From NCBI RefSeq assembly GCF_010645215.1, contig NZ_JAAGNW010000015.1:6310-40816 (forward strand): a DNA stretch of 34,507 nt. Reading direction: 5' to 3'. This DNA is from Burkholderia multivorans. Its GTDB lineage: Bacteria; Pseudomonadota; Gammaproteobacteria; Burkholderiales; Burkholderiaceae. A model generated the notes under the pieces. That model searched no databases. It saw nothing but the letters and a program-made list of their open reading frames with translations, and was not told the origin of the DNA. Below, one piece after another: positions 14,710 to 22,175 of the stretch; positions within the stretch are counted from its first letter, which is position 1, and the number at the start of each line of letters is the position of its first letter. The translations under genes and the position numbers were made by a program.

Positions 14710-15633
14710 CTAGCCGGCGATCATCAGGTTCGTGATCCACTGGACGGCCGGTTCGTTGGCGCGCCCTTTGGCGCGAATCACGAACACCTCCCAGGTGGGC
14801 AAGGCCAGAGGCAGCTCGAAAAGGCTCACCTGCGCGGTGTCCTGCATGCGCAGCGCGACGCGCTCGGCGATCACGGCAATCGATTCCGATGCGCCGACCA
14901 TGAACGGAACGGCCAGGAAGCTGGGACAGGTGGCGCTCACCTTGCGCGTGCGGCCGAGGGCTTCCAGCGCATCGTCGACTGCGCCCCGTGTGTCGCCGCG
15001 CGGCGAGACGAGGAGGTGGGGCAGCCGGCTGAAGTCATCCAGCGCCATGTGCAGCTTCTTGCCGCGCTTGACCAGCGCCGGGTGGCCTTTGCGCGCGATG
15101 CCGACGAAGCGTTCCTTGTGGGCCAGCTCGCAATCGAAGCGCTGCGGGATCTGGGCAAACGAGCCGGACCCGAGCACGATGTCGAGTTCGCCCGCGTCCA
15201 GCATGCGCAGCGCGGATTCGGCATCGGCGGGCCTGAGTTTCAGTACGACGCCCGGTGCCGCGGCCTGGATGTTGGCGAGCGCAGGGGCAAGGACGGTCAG
15301 GATGGCGTGATCGGTGGCCGCGACCGAGAGCGTCGCTTCCAAGCGGCCGGGATCGAACGGGCCGCGCGGACTGGCGACGAGCCTGACCGATTCGAGCACC
15401 GCCGCCACGCGCGGCATCAACTCGACGGCCAGCGGCGTCGGCTCGATCCCGCGCGGGTTGCGAATGAAAAGCTGGTCGTCGAACGCCGTGCGCAGACGCG
15501 ACAGGGCGTGGCTGGTGGCGGACTGGGACAGATGCAATCGTTCCGCGGCGCGGCCGACGTGTCGTTCGGCCCAAAGGGCTTCCAGTACAACCAGAAGGTT
15601 GAGATCGAAGCGTGTCAGATCCAGGGGCTTCAT
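14710..15633 (-). CDS. LysR-family regulator (NodD-like group)
   Basis: The 307-residue protein begins MKPLDLTRFDLNLLVVLEALWAERHVG (first 27 residues; helix-turn-helix AAERLHLSQSATSHALSRLR follows), the N-terminal form seen in NodD/LinR/PnbR-like LysR proteins. FIRNPRGIEPTPLA and an effector domain to residue 307 complete it. The ATG at 15633 lacks a visible Shine-Dalgarno, but it fits the family start exactly, while earlier in-frame codons run into the MerR-type gene. It lies 68 bases after that gene and upstream of the hydrolase on the same strand. The inducer is unknown. Confidence 0.88.
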   Translation of the reverse strand: MKPLDLTRFDLNLLVVLEALWAERHVGRAAERLHLSQSATSHALSRLRTAFDDQLFIRNPRGIEPTPLAVELMPRVAAVLESVRLVASPRGPFDPGRLEATLSVAATDHAILTVLAPALANIQAAAPGVVLKLRPADAESALRMLDAGELDIVLGSGSFAQIPQRFDCELAHKERFVGIARKGHPALVKRGKKLHMALDDFSRLPHLLVSPRGDTRGAVDDALEALGRTRKVSATCPSFLAVPFMVGASESIAVIAERVALRMQDTAQVSLFELPLALPTWEVFVIRAKGRANEPAVQWITNLMIAG

Positions 15634-15701
15634 GTCGTCGTGGGCGTTGTTTTCATGCGGGCTCGAGACCTGAACGCGCAGGCAAGGAATGCGCTTTCCG
15701 T

Positions 15702-16154
15702 TCAGCGACGCGTTTGAGCCGGTCCGCGCCGCCGCGCGGCCGTGGTTTTCCGGCGTCGTTCGCCGTTTGCGCCGGCAAGACGCAGGATCCGCTTGAAGGT
15801 TGCACATTCCATGTGGCTCGGCGCGGGACACGCGGCCGCTTGTCGCAGGCCGTCGCGCATCGCGCTGGGCCGGGCGATCGTCCGGTCCAGTTCGTCGGCC
15901 TTCGCGAGCAATTGCCGGCGGTCGATCTGCGGGCCGTCGTGCGACGCGAGCATCGGCGCGATCTCGTCGAGCGAGAAGCCCGCCGCGCGGCCGAGCGCGA
16001 TCAGCGCGAGCCGGTCGAGCACGTCGGCGCCGAACAGCCGACGCAACCCGCGCCGGCCGCTCGACACGATCAAGCCTTTCTCCTCGTAGAACCGCAGCGT
16101 CGATGCCGGCACGCCCGCGCGCTGCGCGACTTCGGTGATATCCAGGGTGCTCAC
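15702..16154 (-). CDS. MerR-family regulator with a Cys/His motif
   Basis: This 150-residue protein has a MerR winged helix (LDITEVAQRAGVPASTLRFY, residues 4-23; EEKGLI follows), a dimerisation helix around 75-105, and a Cys-x4-His-x2-Cys cluster (C109, H114, C117 in CPAPSHMEC) where MerR, CueR and SoxR proteins bind their metal or cluster. A basic tail, ERRRKTTAARRRG, ends it. The start is GTG at 16154 with GAGG eight bases before; an upstream ATG would add sequence overlapping the operator. It is divergent from a methyltransferase gene, with a SoxR-box-like operator between. The signal could be a metal, thiol stress or a small molecule. Confidence 0.82.
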   Translation of the reverse strand: MSTLDITEVAQRAGVPASTLRFYEEKGLIVSSGRRGLRRLFGADVLDRLALIALGRAAGFSLDEIAPMLASHDGPQIDRRQLLAKADELDRTIARPSAMRDGLRQAAACPAPSHMECATFKRILRLAGANGERRRKTTAARRRGPAQTRR

Positions 16155-16158
16155 GCTC

Positions 16159-16189
16159 TTGACCTCAAGCCGACTTGAATTGGCACAGT
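16159..16189 (+). promoter_or_regulatory. MerR-type promoter/operator resembling the SoxR box
   Basis: A -35 TTGACC (16159-16164) is followed at once by TCAAG-CCGA-CTTGA (16165-16178), then after a 19-base spacer by CACAGT (16184-16189). The E. coli soxS promoter has the same layout: TTTACC, TCAAGTTAACTTGA, a 19-base spacer, TATACT. A long spacer centred on a dyad is the mark of MerR-type activation. The site reads toward the methyltransferase gene and overlaps the regulator's own ribosome-binding site. Confidence 0.72.
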
Positions 16190-16230
16190 GTAGCTTTCGC
16201 GCGTCGAGCGCGTGCAACGAGGGGATCGAG

Positions 16231-17076
16231 ATGGGTGACAGGCAATCGGGGGGCGGCGGGCAGCATGCGCTGTGGAATGGCCATTCGGGGCGGGTGTGGG
16301 TCGATGCGCAGGCGGTTACCGATCAGATGTTCCGGCCGTTCGAGGTCTTGCTGGCCGATGCGGTGTGCGAGCGGGCGCCGCGTCGCGTGCTCGACGTCGG
16401 TTGCGGTACCGGCGCGACGACGCTTGCCGTCGCAAGGCGGCTTGGCGGGGAGGCGCGCTGTGTGGGTGTCGATGTGTCCGAGCCGATGCTTGAGGCGGCC
16501 CGCGAGCGGGCGCGGAAGGAGGGGGCGGATGTCGCGTTCGTGTGCGCCGATGTGCAGCGGCACGATTTCGAGCCTGCGGGTTTCGATACGATCCTGTCGC
16601 GCTTCGGCGTGATGTTCTTCGATGATCCGGTGGCGGCGTTCATGAACCTGCGGCGCGCGGCGACGCCCGATGCGCGCCTGATCTTCGCCGCCTGGCGCGG
16701 CCCCGAGGACAATCCGTTCATGACGCTGGCCGAGCGCACGGCCCGGCCGTGGCTGCCGGATATGCCCGCGCGCGTGCCGGGCGCGCCGGGACAGTTCGGG
16801 TTCGCCAATCGGGAGCGGGTGGCTGCGATTCTCGCGGAGAGCGGCTGGCGGGAGATCGAGATCGTGCCGGTCGATCTCGATTGCACGCTGCCGGAGCGGG
16901 AACTGCATGATTATCTGATCCGCTTCGGTCCGGTCGGGCAGGCGTTGCGGCAGGCGGATGCGTCGTTGAGGGCGCGGGTCGGCGCGGCGGCGCGGTGTGC
17001 ATTTGAGCCTTATGTGCGGGGGGAGGACGTGCACTTTCGGGCGGCGTGCTGGATGGTGCGGGCGTCGGGTGGGTAG
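16231..17076 (+). CDS. Class I SAM-dependent methyltransferase
   Basis: This 281-residue cytosolic methyltransferase has motif I VLDVGCGTG (53-61), an acidic residue ending strand 2 (GVDVSEPMLEAA, Asp81), and a post-II segment FDTILSRFGVMFFDDP typical of UbiE/type 11 methyltransferases. GAGGGG lies six bases before the ATG at 16231, preferred over an upstream in-frame start inside the operator. The first 20 residues are Gly-rich. Divergence from the MerR-type gene and the operator between them suggest that it is induced by that regulator. The acceptor substrate cannot be predicted. Confidence 0.85.
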   Translation: MGDRQSGGGGQHALWNGHSGRVWVDAQAVTDQMFRPFEVLLADAVCERAPRRVLDVGCGTGATTLAVARRLGGEARCVGVDVSEPMLEAARERARKEGADVAFVCADVQRHDFEPAGFDTILSRFGVMFFDDPVAAFMNLRRAATPDARLIFAAWRGPEDNPFMTLAERTARPWLPDMPARVPGAPGQFGFANRERVAAILAESGWREIEIVPVDLDCTLPERELHDYLIRFGPVGQALRQADASLRARVGAAARCAFEPYVRGEDVHFRAACWMVRASGG

Positions 17077-17481
17077 AGGGGGGCTCGATGATGAAGCAGG
17101 TGGAGAAGCCGCGCTTCGCGCGTGCTGCCCTATCCGAATCGGCCGTTGCTCGTCGAGTGTTCGAAGCGGTTGCTTTGGCGGCGCGTCAGCTTGCTTTCGA
17201 ACTCGGTATGCCAGGGACTGCATCCCGTTGGGCGACCACCAGCGATGCTTCGACAACGTTGACCACTTCGCCCGCCTGCTTCATCTCGATCTGCTGTTCA
17301 CGTGCGGCTGCTTAGCAGGCGCAGTATTGACCCGTTCCAGCGCGACGAACCGGGTAACCGTCGGACGGGTGGGATCGGGGCAATAGGGATGCTCTGGCGC
17401 TCGCGTTGCCTGAGCGAAAAAACCGGCTATCCTTCAAGCAGATATCTGACAACGTCGGCATGAAGATCGCGGGAGGGCGCG
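17077..17481. other. 405-base region without a convincing gene
   Basis: No frame here has a recognisable protein family. On the minus strand one frame reads RAPEHPYCPDPTRPTVTRF and onward, ending at about 17282; a second frame reads REQQIEMKQAGEVVNVVEAS to a stop near 17180. Both look more protein-like than random, which could mean a decayed gene with a frameshift, but I do not recognise either. The GC content is visibly lower than in flanking genes. Confidence 0.4.
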
Positions 17482-18036
17482 TTGGGACCCATCGTCGTAT
17501 ACCAAAGCCGCGCACGGCTCGTCGCCCTGCTGCTCGGCTCACTTCTCATGGTCGCCTTGTGCATGCTGCTGCTGGCACGACATCCTGCATCGATGGTTGC
17601 CGCATGGGCGATTGCAGCGGAAGTGGGCATCCCGTTTTTTGGTGCCTGCGGTCTGCTCATGCTATTGCGCCTGTTATGGAGAAAGCCCGCAATTATCATT
17701 GACGACGAAGGACTCACCGATCAGGCGTCGGCGGCGTCGTTAGGCTTCATTCCATGGGCCGATATTGCTCACGCGAGCATTGTCACGCTGACCGGTCGTC
17801 CGTTACGGCGAAAGTTTCTCTGCGTCTCGCTCCGCAATCCGAACGACTATTTGGCAAAGCGCGGGCCGCTGGCTCGTGCGCTATTGCGAGCAAACGCAGG
17901 CCTGACGGGTGATGTCGTGAATATCCCGCAAACGGCTTTGCCTGTCGGCCTCGACATGGTCCTGTCGCATATGGAATCCTATCTTCGGCAGCGCAGCGTC
18001 GGCCAAGGCCCAGCTGTAAAATTGATTGATCGCTGA
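17482..18036 (+). CDS. STM3941-family membrane protein
   Basis: This 184-residue protein has two N-terminal membrane helices (about residues 12-33 and 42-64) and a cytosolic domain containing PAIIIDDEGLTDQAS and GFIPWADIAHASIV. The opening IVVYQSRARL and the IIDDEGL...GFIPW pattern match what I know as the STM3941 family, of unknown function. The start is TTG at 17482, with GGGAGGG a few bases before; no ATG fits. The gene has lower GC and more AT-ending codons than its neighbours, which hints at acquisition. It is followed by a palindrome and by the convergent argP-like gene. Confidence 0.75.
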   Translation: MGPIVVYQSRARLVALLLGSLLMVALCMLLLARHPASMVAAWAIAAEVGIPFFGACGLLMLLRLLWRKPAIIIDDEGLTDQASAASLGFIPWADIAHASIVTLTGRPLRRKFLCVSLRNPNDYLAKRGPLARALLRANAGLTGDVVNIPQTALPVGLDMVLSHMESYLRQRSVGQGPAVKLIDR

Positions 18037-18089
18037 TCAACAGAATCATCGCGCCGGATCGTTGCGGCGGATCGCATAGCCCTGTAAAG

Positions 18090-18106
18090 GACCGCTGTCA
18101 GCGGTC
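18090..18106. terminator. Perfect palindrome between convergent genes
   Basis: GACCGCTG (18090-18097) and CAGCGGTC (18099-18106) flank one T, in the 205-base gap between the STM3941-family stop (18036) and the argP-like stop (18242). It may end transcription from both sides, although no U-tract is present. The rest of the gap shows nothing. Confidence 0.45.
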
Positions 18107-18241
18107 GAGCCAACGTCCAAATGTTTGCGCAGTGGCGTGGATGAACGGTTGAAGGTGATCGGCCGCCGCCGCTTGTTATTTCCTGCGCCTCGGTCACATG
18201 AGCACTAAATGGCCACCATCGGCCCCCACGTACCCTCCACC

Positions 18242-19144
18242 TCAGCCCTCGACCGGCCTCAGCAACCCCCGCCCCGCCTCCACCACCCGCGCCGACAGCG
18301 ACTGCATGCTCGGCGACTGCACCTTCCACGCATGCCAGTACAACGCGCTGTCGGTCGGATACGCTGGCGCGAGATCGACGAGCCCTTGCTCCGCGAGCGG
18401 CGTCTTGCCGAGCAGCAGCTCGGGCACCATCGCATAGCCCAGCCCGTGCTGCACGGCCGCGAAATGCGTATGCGTACCGGGCACGTAATGACACGGATAC
18501 GCCCCCTTGGGCAACCCGAAATTTTCCAGCAGGAACGACGATTGCAGCGTATCGCGCCGCGAATACGCGACCACCGGAGCCTGCCGCGCGCTCGCGCGGG
18601 TCAGCCCACGCGGAAACCACTGCGCCGCAAAAGCCTGCGCGGCGATCAGCCGGTAGCGCATCGTCCCGAGCGGCGTCGCGGCGCAACCGCGCATCGGCTT
18701 CTGCACCGTGGTCACGCAGCCGATCGCCATGCCGTTCTCGAGCAATCCGAAGGTATGGTCCTGATCCTCCATGATCAGTTCGAACAGCAGCCGCTCGCCC
18801 GACAGGATCGACGACAGCGCCGGTAAAAACCAAGTACCCAGACTGTCCGAATTGAGCGCGACAACCACCGACACCGGCGACTGCCGCGCCGCGTCCAACT
18901 CCGCCTGCAAATCGGCCTGCAACATCGACACGCGTCGCAGATGCTGGAGCACACGCTGCCCGGTCGCGGTCGCGCGGCACGGCCGGGTGCGCAGCACGAG
19001 CGGCGTGCCGAGATCCGCCTCCAGCGCGCGCACGCGCTGCGTGATCGCCGACGCCGTCACATGAAGCCGCGCGGCAGCCTGCTCGAAGCTGCCCGTCTCG
19101 ACGACCGCGACGAAGGCCGCCGCTTGCCTGGGATCGATGTCCAT
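18242..19144 (-). CDS. argP: LysR-family regulator, ArgP/LysG type
   Basis: This 300-residue protein follows ArgP (IciA)/LysG closely: MDIDPRQAAAFVAVVETGSF at the start, helix-turn-helix EQAAARLHVTASAITQRVRALE, RTRPCRATATGQ after the wing, then VVALNSDSLGTWFLPAL, the effector-domain opening typical of ArgP. ArgP/LysG proteins sense lysine and arginine and activate the basic amino acid exporter LysE/ArgO. Here no lysE lies next to it; the divergent neighbour is a penicillin-binding protein. The ATG at 19144 follows AGGA by five bases. An AT-rich stretch at 19150-19193 probably holds its promoter and binding site. Confidence 0.85.
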   Translation of the reverse strand: MDIDPRQAAAFVAVVETGSFEQAAARLHVTASAITQRVRALEADLGTPLVLRTRPCRATATGQRVLQHLRRVSMLQADLQAELDAARQSPVSVVVALNSDSLGTWFLPALSSILSGERLLFELIMEDQDHTFGLLENGMAIGCVTTVQKPMRGCAATPLGTMRYRLIAAQAFAAQWFPRGLTRASARQAPVVAYSRRDTLQSSFLLENFGLPKGAYPCHYVPGTHTHFAAVQHGLGYAMVPELLLGKTPLAEQGLVDLAPAYPTDSALYWHAWKVQSPSMQSLSARVVEAGRGLLRPVEG

Positions 19145-19149
19145 GTGCT

Positions 19150-19193
19150 TCCTAAATAAAAATAAGCATCTGCAAATTCAGCTAAAGATTGTA
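19150..19193. promoter_or_regulatory. AT-rich promoter/binding region upstream of argP
   Basis: This is the only AT-rich part of the 157-base gap between argP and the PBP gene. On the minus strand it contains TACAAT (19193 to 19188), a possible -10 for argP with no convincing -35, followed by TTAGCTGAATTTGCAG, a place for LysR-type T-N11-A contacts. The exact site is not resolved. Confidence 0.4.
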
Positions 19194-19301
19194 CCGGTTC
19201 CATCCTCGAACCCCGACAATACGCAGCGCTTCGCGGATCCGGCGCACGCAGCGCACCCAACGCGCAGGCCGGATCCTTTGCAACACTGAAGGAAATCAGC
19301 C

Positions 19302-21455
19302 ATGACGTCACCCGCTTCCCCCTCGCCGCAGCCTACGCCCGACCGTCCCCGCCCGCGTCGCCGTCCCTGGCGGACCCTCGCGGGCGCGCTGCTGGGGCTC
19401 ACGATCGCGGGCGCGGGGATCGGCGCGTGGACCGTCGATCGCATCTGGCGCCAATTGCCGGCCGTCGATCATCTCGCGAGCTACCGTCCCGCGATGCCGT
19501 TGCGCATCTACTCGCGCGACGGCGTGCTGCTGGCCGAGTACGGTATCGAGCGGCGCGAATTCACGCCGCTCGCGCAGATTCCGCAGCGCGTGCGCCACGC
19601 GCTGCTCGCGGCCGAGGACGCGCGCTTCTACGAACACGGGCCGGTCGACTTCAACGGCCTGCTGCGCGCGACGCTGACCAACCTCGTCGCCGGTCATTCG
19701 GCGCAGGGCGCCAGCACGATCTCGATGCAGGTCGCGCGCAACTTCTACCTGACGCGCGACAAGCTGATCAGCCGCAAGCTCGCGGAGATCCTGATGGCCT
19801 ACAAGCTCGAACAGGCCTACGGCAAGGACAAGCTGCTCGAGCTGTACATGAACCAGATCTACCTCGGCGAGCGCGCGTATGGTTTCGCCGCGGCCGCATC
19901 GATCTACTGCGGCAAGCCGCTCGACGCGCTCACCGACGCCGAGGCCGCGGTACTGGCCGGGCTGCCGAAGGCGCCGTCGGCGTTCAACCCGACCGTCAAC
20001 CCCACGCGCGCGACCGAGCGTCGCCAGTACGTGCTGCGCCGCATGCGCGAGCAGGACTATCTCGACGAGACCGCCTACCGGCAGGCGCTCGACGCGCCGC
20101 TCGGGCTCGCGAACACGCCGCCGCCGGGGATCGTCGCGGCGCCGTATGTTGCCGAGCGGGCGCGTCGCATGATGGTCGAGCGCTATCACGACGAGGCCTA
20201 CACGCTGGGCCTCGACGTGGTGACGACCGTGACGATGCGCGACCAGCTCGCGGCGGAAGCCGCGCTGCGCCATGCGGTGCTCGGTGCGCGGCTGCGGCGC
20301 GCCCGCCCGAATGCGGCGGCGCGCGACGGCGGGGCGCCGGGCGAGGGGCTGGAAGGCGCGCTGGTGTCGCTCGACGCGGACACGGGCGACATCCTCGCGC
20401 TCGCGGGCGGCGCGGATTTCCAGCGCAATCCGTTCGATCACGCGTTGCAGGCCTACCGGCAGCCGGGATCGAGCTTCAAGCCGTTCGTGTATTCGGCTGC
20501 GCTCGAGAAGGGCTTGTTCCCGGGCACCCTCAGCGACGACACGCAACGCACGCTGTCGAAGGAGGAGACCGGCGCGAACCGCTGGCGGCCGCGCAACTAC
20601 GCGAACAACTACGAAGGCTTCATCCCGATGCGGCGCGGGCTCGTGCGTTCGAAGAACCTGGTGGCCGTGAGCCTGATGCAGGCGGCGGATCCGGCGTTCG
20701 TGCAGCACCACGCGGTCGGCTTCGGCTTCGAGGGGCCGCGCAACCCGGCCTCGCTGCCGCTGTCGCTCGGCGCGGGCGCGGCCACGCCGCTGCAGCTCGC
20801 GAGCGCGTACGGCGCATTCGCGAACGGCGGCCTGCGCATGGATACGCGCCTGGTCGAAACGGTCCGGCTGCGCAACGGCGACACGCTGTTCAGCGCGCCG
20901 CCGCCTGTCGCGACCCGGGTGATCTCCGAGCGCAACGCATTCGTGATGGACAGCATGTTGCGCGACGTCGCCCGCTTCGGCACCGCGCGCGGCACCTTGT
21001 CGCTGCGTCGTCCCGACATCGCGGGCAAGACCGGCACCTCGAACGGCTCGAAGGACGTGTGGTTCGCCGGCTACTCGTCGGGCGTCGTCACGGTCGCCTG
21101 GCTCGGCTACGACGCGCCGCGCAGCCTCGGTCGCGCCACCGGCGCGACGCTCGCGCTGCCGGTATGGCTTGCCTACATGAAGGTGGCGGTCGACGGCCGC
21201 GCAAGCGTCGAGCGCGCGATGCCGGGCGATCTCGCGCTCGTCGACGGCGACTACGTATATGCGGAGTACACGAACGGCAAGTGCGCGGACGCGCCGCCGC
21301 CCTACATTCGCAACGCGTTCGCATGCGGCGCGGCGCGCGGCGGCGCCGCCGCACTGTCCCCCGCATCGGCGGCACAGCCGTCGGAACGGACGCTGCCGCC
21401 TGTCGACGCGGCCGAGCGCGCACGGGTGCTGGAACTGTTCCGCACCGAAGATTGA
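19302..21455 (+). CDS. Class A penicillin-binding protein (PBP1A-like)
   Basis: This 717-residue bifunctional peptidoglycan synthase has an anchoring helix at about 24-46 after a Pro/Arg-rich cytosolic tail. The glycosyltransferase domain carries EDARFYEH (105-112, catalytic Glu105), QGASTISMQVARN (135-147) and RKLAEILMAYKLE. The transpeptidase domain has Ser390 in SSFK (390-393), SKN (450-452) and KTGT (576-579). It is shorter than PBP1A of E. coli (850), mostly through a reduced insert between domains. AAGGAA lies seven bases before the ATG. The channel gene follows after 29 bases. It is probably an accessory paralogue, but its rank among the cell's PBPs cannot be seen here. Confidence 0.92.
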   Translation: MTSPASPSPQPTPDRPRPRRRPWRTLAGALLGLTIAGAGIGAWTVDRIWRQLPAVDHLASYRPAMPLRIYSRDGVLLAEYGIERREFTPLAQIPQRVRHALLAAEDARFYEHGPVDFNGLLRATLTNLVAGHSAQGASTISMQVARNFYLTRDKLISRKLAEILMAYKLEQAYGKDKLLELYMNQIYLGERAYGFAAAASIYCGKPLDALTDAEAAVLAGLPKAPSAFNPTVNPTRATERRQYVLRRMREQDYLDETAYRQALDAPLGLANTPPPGIVAAPYVAERARRMMVERYHDEAYTLGLDVVTTVTMRDQLAAEAALRHAVLGARLRRARPNAAARDGGAPGEGLEGALVSLDADTGDILALAGGADFQRNPFDHALQAYRQPGSSFKPFVYSAALEKGLFPGTLSDDTQRTLSKEETGANRWRPRNYANNYEGFIPMRRGLVRSKNLVAVSLMQAADPAFVQHHAVGFGFEGPRNPASLPLSLGAGAATPLQLASAYGAFANGGLRMDTRLVETVRLRNGDTLFSAPPPVATRVISERNAFVMDSMLRDVARFGTARGTLSLRRPDIAGKTGTSNGSKDVWFAGYSSGVVTVAWLGYDAPRSLGRATGATLALPVWLAYMKVAVDGRASVERAMPGDLALVDGDYVYAEYTNGKCADAPPPYIRNAFACGAARGGAAALSPASAAQPSERTLPPVDAAERARVLELFRTED

Positions 21456-21484
21456 ACCGGATTTCCGCAAGAGGTTGAACGAAG

Positions 21485-22096
21485 ATGCATACGCTGTACC
21501 TGATCGCGATCGTCGCGGAGGCCATGTCGGGCGCGCTGATGGGCATGCGCCGCGGCATGGATCGTTTTGGTCTCGCGCTGGTCGGCGCGGTCACGGCGCT
21601 GGGCGGGGGCACGGTGCGCGACGTGCTGCTCGGCCACTATCCGCTGACCTGGGTCGCTCATCCGACCTACCTGTTGATCACGCTGGGCGCGGCGACCTTC
21701 GCGTCGTGGACGGCCACCCACCTGACGCGCCTCAGGACGCTGTTCATCACGGTGGATGCGCTCGGGCTCGCCGCGTTCTCGATCATCGGCTGCGATGTTG
21801 CCGCGACGGTGAACGCGAACCCGATCGTGATCGTGCTCGCGGGCGCGATCACGGGCGTCTGCGGCGGGATGCTGCGCGACCTGCTGTGCAACGAGATGCC
21901 GCTGATCCTGCGCGAGGAGTTGTACGCGAGCGTCGCGTTCTTCACCGGCGCGCTGTATGTCGCCTTCCAGTACGTGGGGATCGGCGAGAACATCGCGACC
22001 GTGGTGGCGCTGGTCGCCGGGTTCGCGGTGCGCATGTTCGCGGTGCGCTTCGGTTGGAAGATGCGCACCTTCGGCCCGGTGGACACGGGGCAGTGA
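21485..22096 (+). CDS. TRIC-family (YadS/UPF0126) cation channel
   Basis: This 203-residue inner-membrane protein has seven helices built as two inverted triple-helix repeats plus a last helix. Each repeat carries the signature: GGGTVRD (40-46) and GGMLRD (127-132). Prokaryotic TRIC members form homotrimeric channels conducting potassium and sodium, and similar UPF0126 proteins have been linked to glycine uptake. The ATG at 21485 is preceded by AAGAGG about ten bases upstream. It may be cotranscribed with the PBP gene, and it ends just before a strong bidirectional terminator. Confidence 0.88.
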   Translation: MHTLYLIAIVAEAMSGALMGMRRGMDRFGLALVGAVTALGGGTVRDVLLGHYPLTWVAHPTYLLITLGAATFASWTATHLTRLRTLFITVDALGLAAFSIIGCDVAATVNANPIVIVLAGAITGVCGGMLRDLLCNEMPLILREELYASVAFFTGALYVAFQYVGIGENIATVVALVAGFAVRMFAVRFGWKMRTFGPVDTGQ

Positions 22097-22143
22097 CGTG
22101 CGCGACGAGGGCGGGCGACAGGCTGCTGGCCTATCGCATAGAG

Positions 22144-22171
22144 TCCTGGGCCGGCCGAGGCCGGCCCAGGA
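22144..22171. terminator. Bidirectional terminator between channel and oxidase genes
   Basis: CCTGGGCCGGCC (22145-22156) and its exact complement (22159-22170) flank GA, and 22144/22171 also pair. The stem lies between the convergent stops at 22096 and 22176, with short T/A-rich flanks. It is the clearest terminator in the window. Confidence 0.8.
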
Positions 22172-22175
22172 TCAT

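Noticed and set aside
17090-17285. Inverted 14-base similarity (GATGAAGCAGGTGG at 17090-17103, its near-complement at 17272-17285)
   Set aside because: It is short and imperfect, with no target duplication and no transposase; probably chance or shared codons.
19308-21478. 720- and 683-residue frames overlapping the PBP gene
   Set aside because: All catalytic PBP motifs are in the other frame; these have none.
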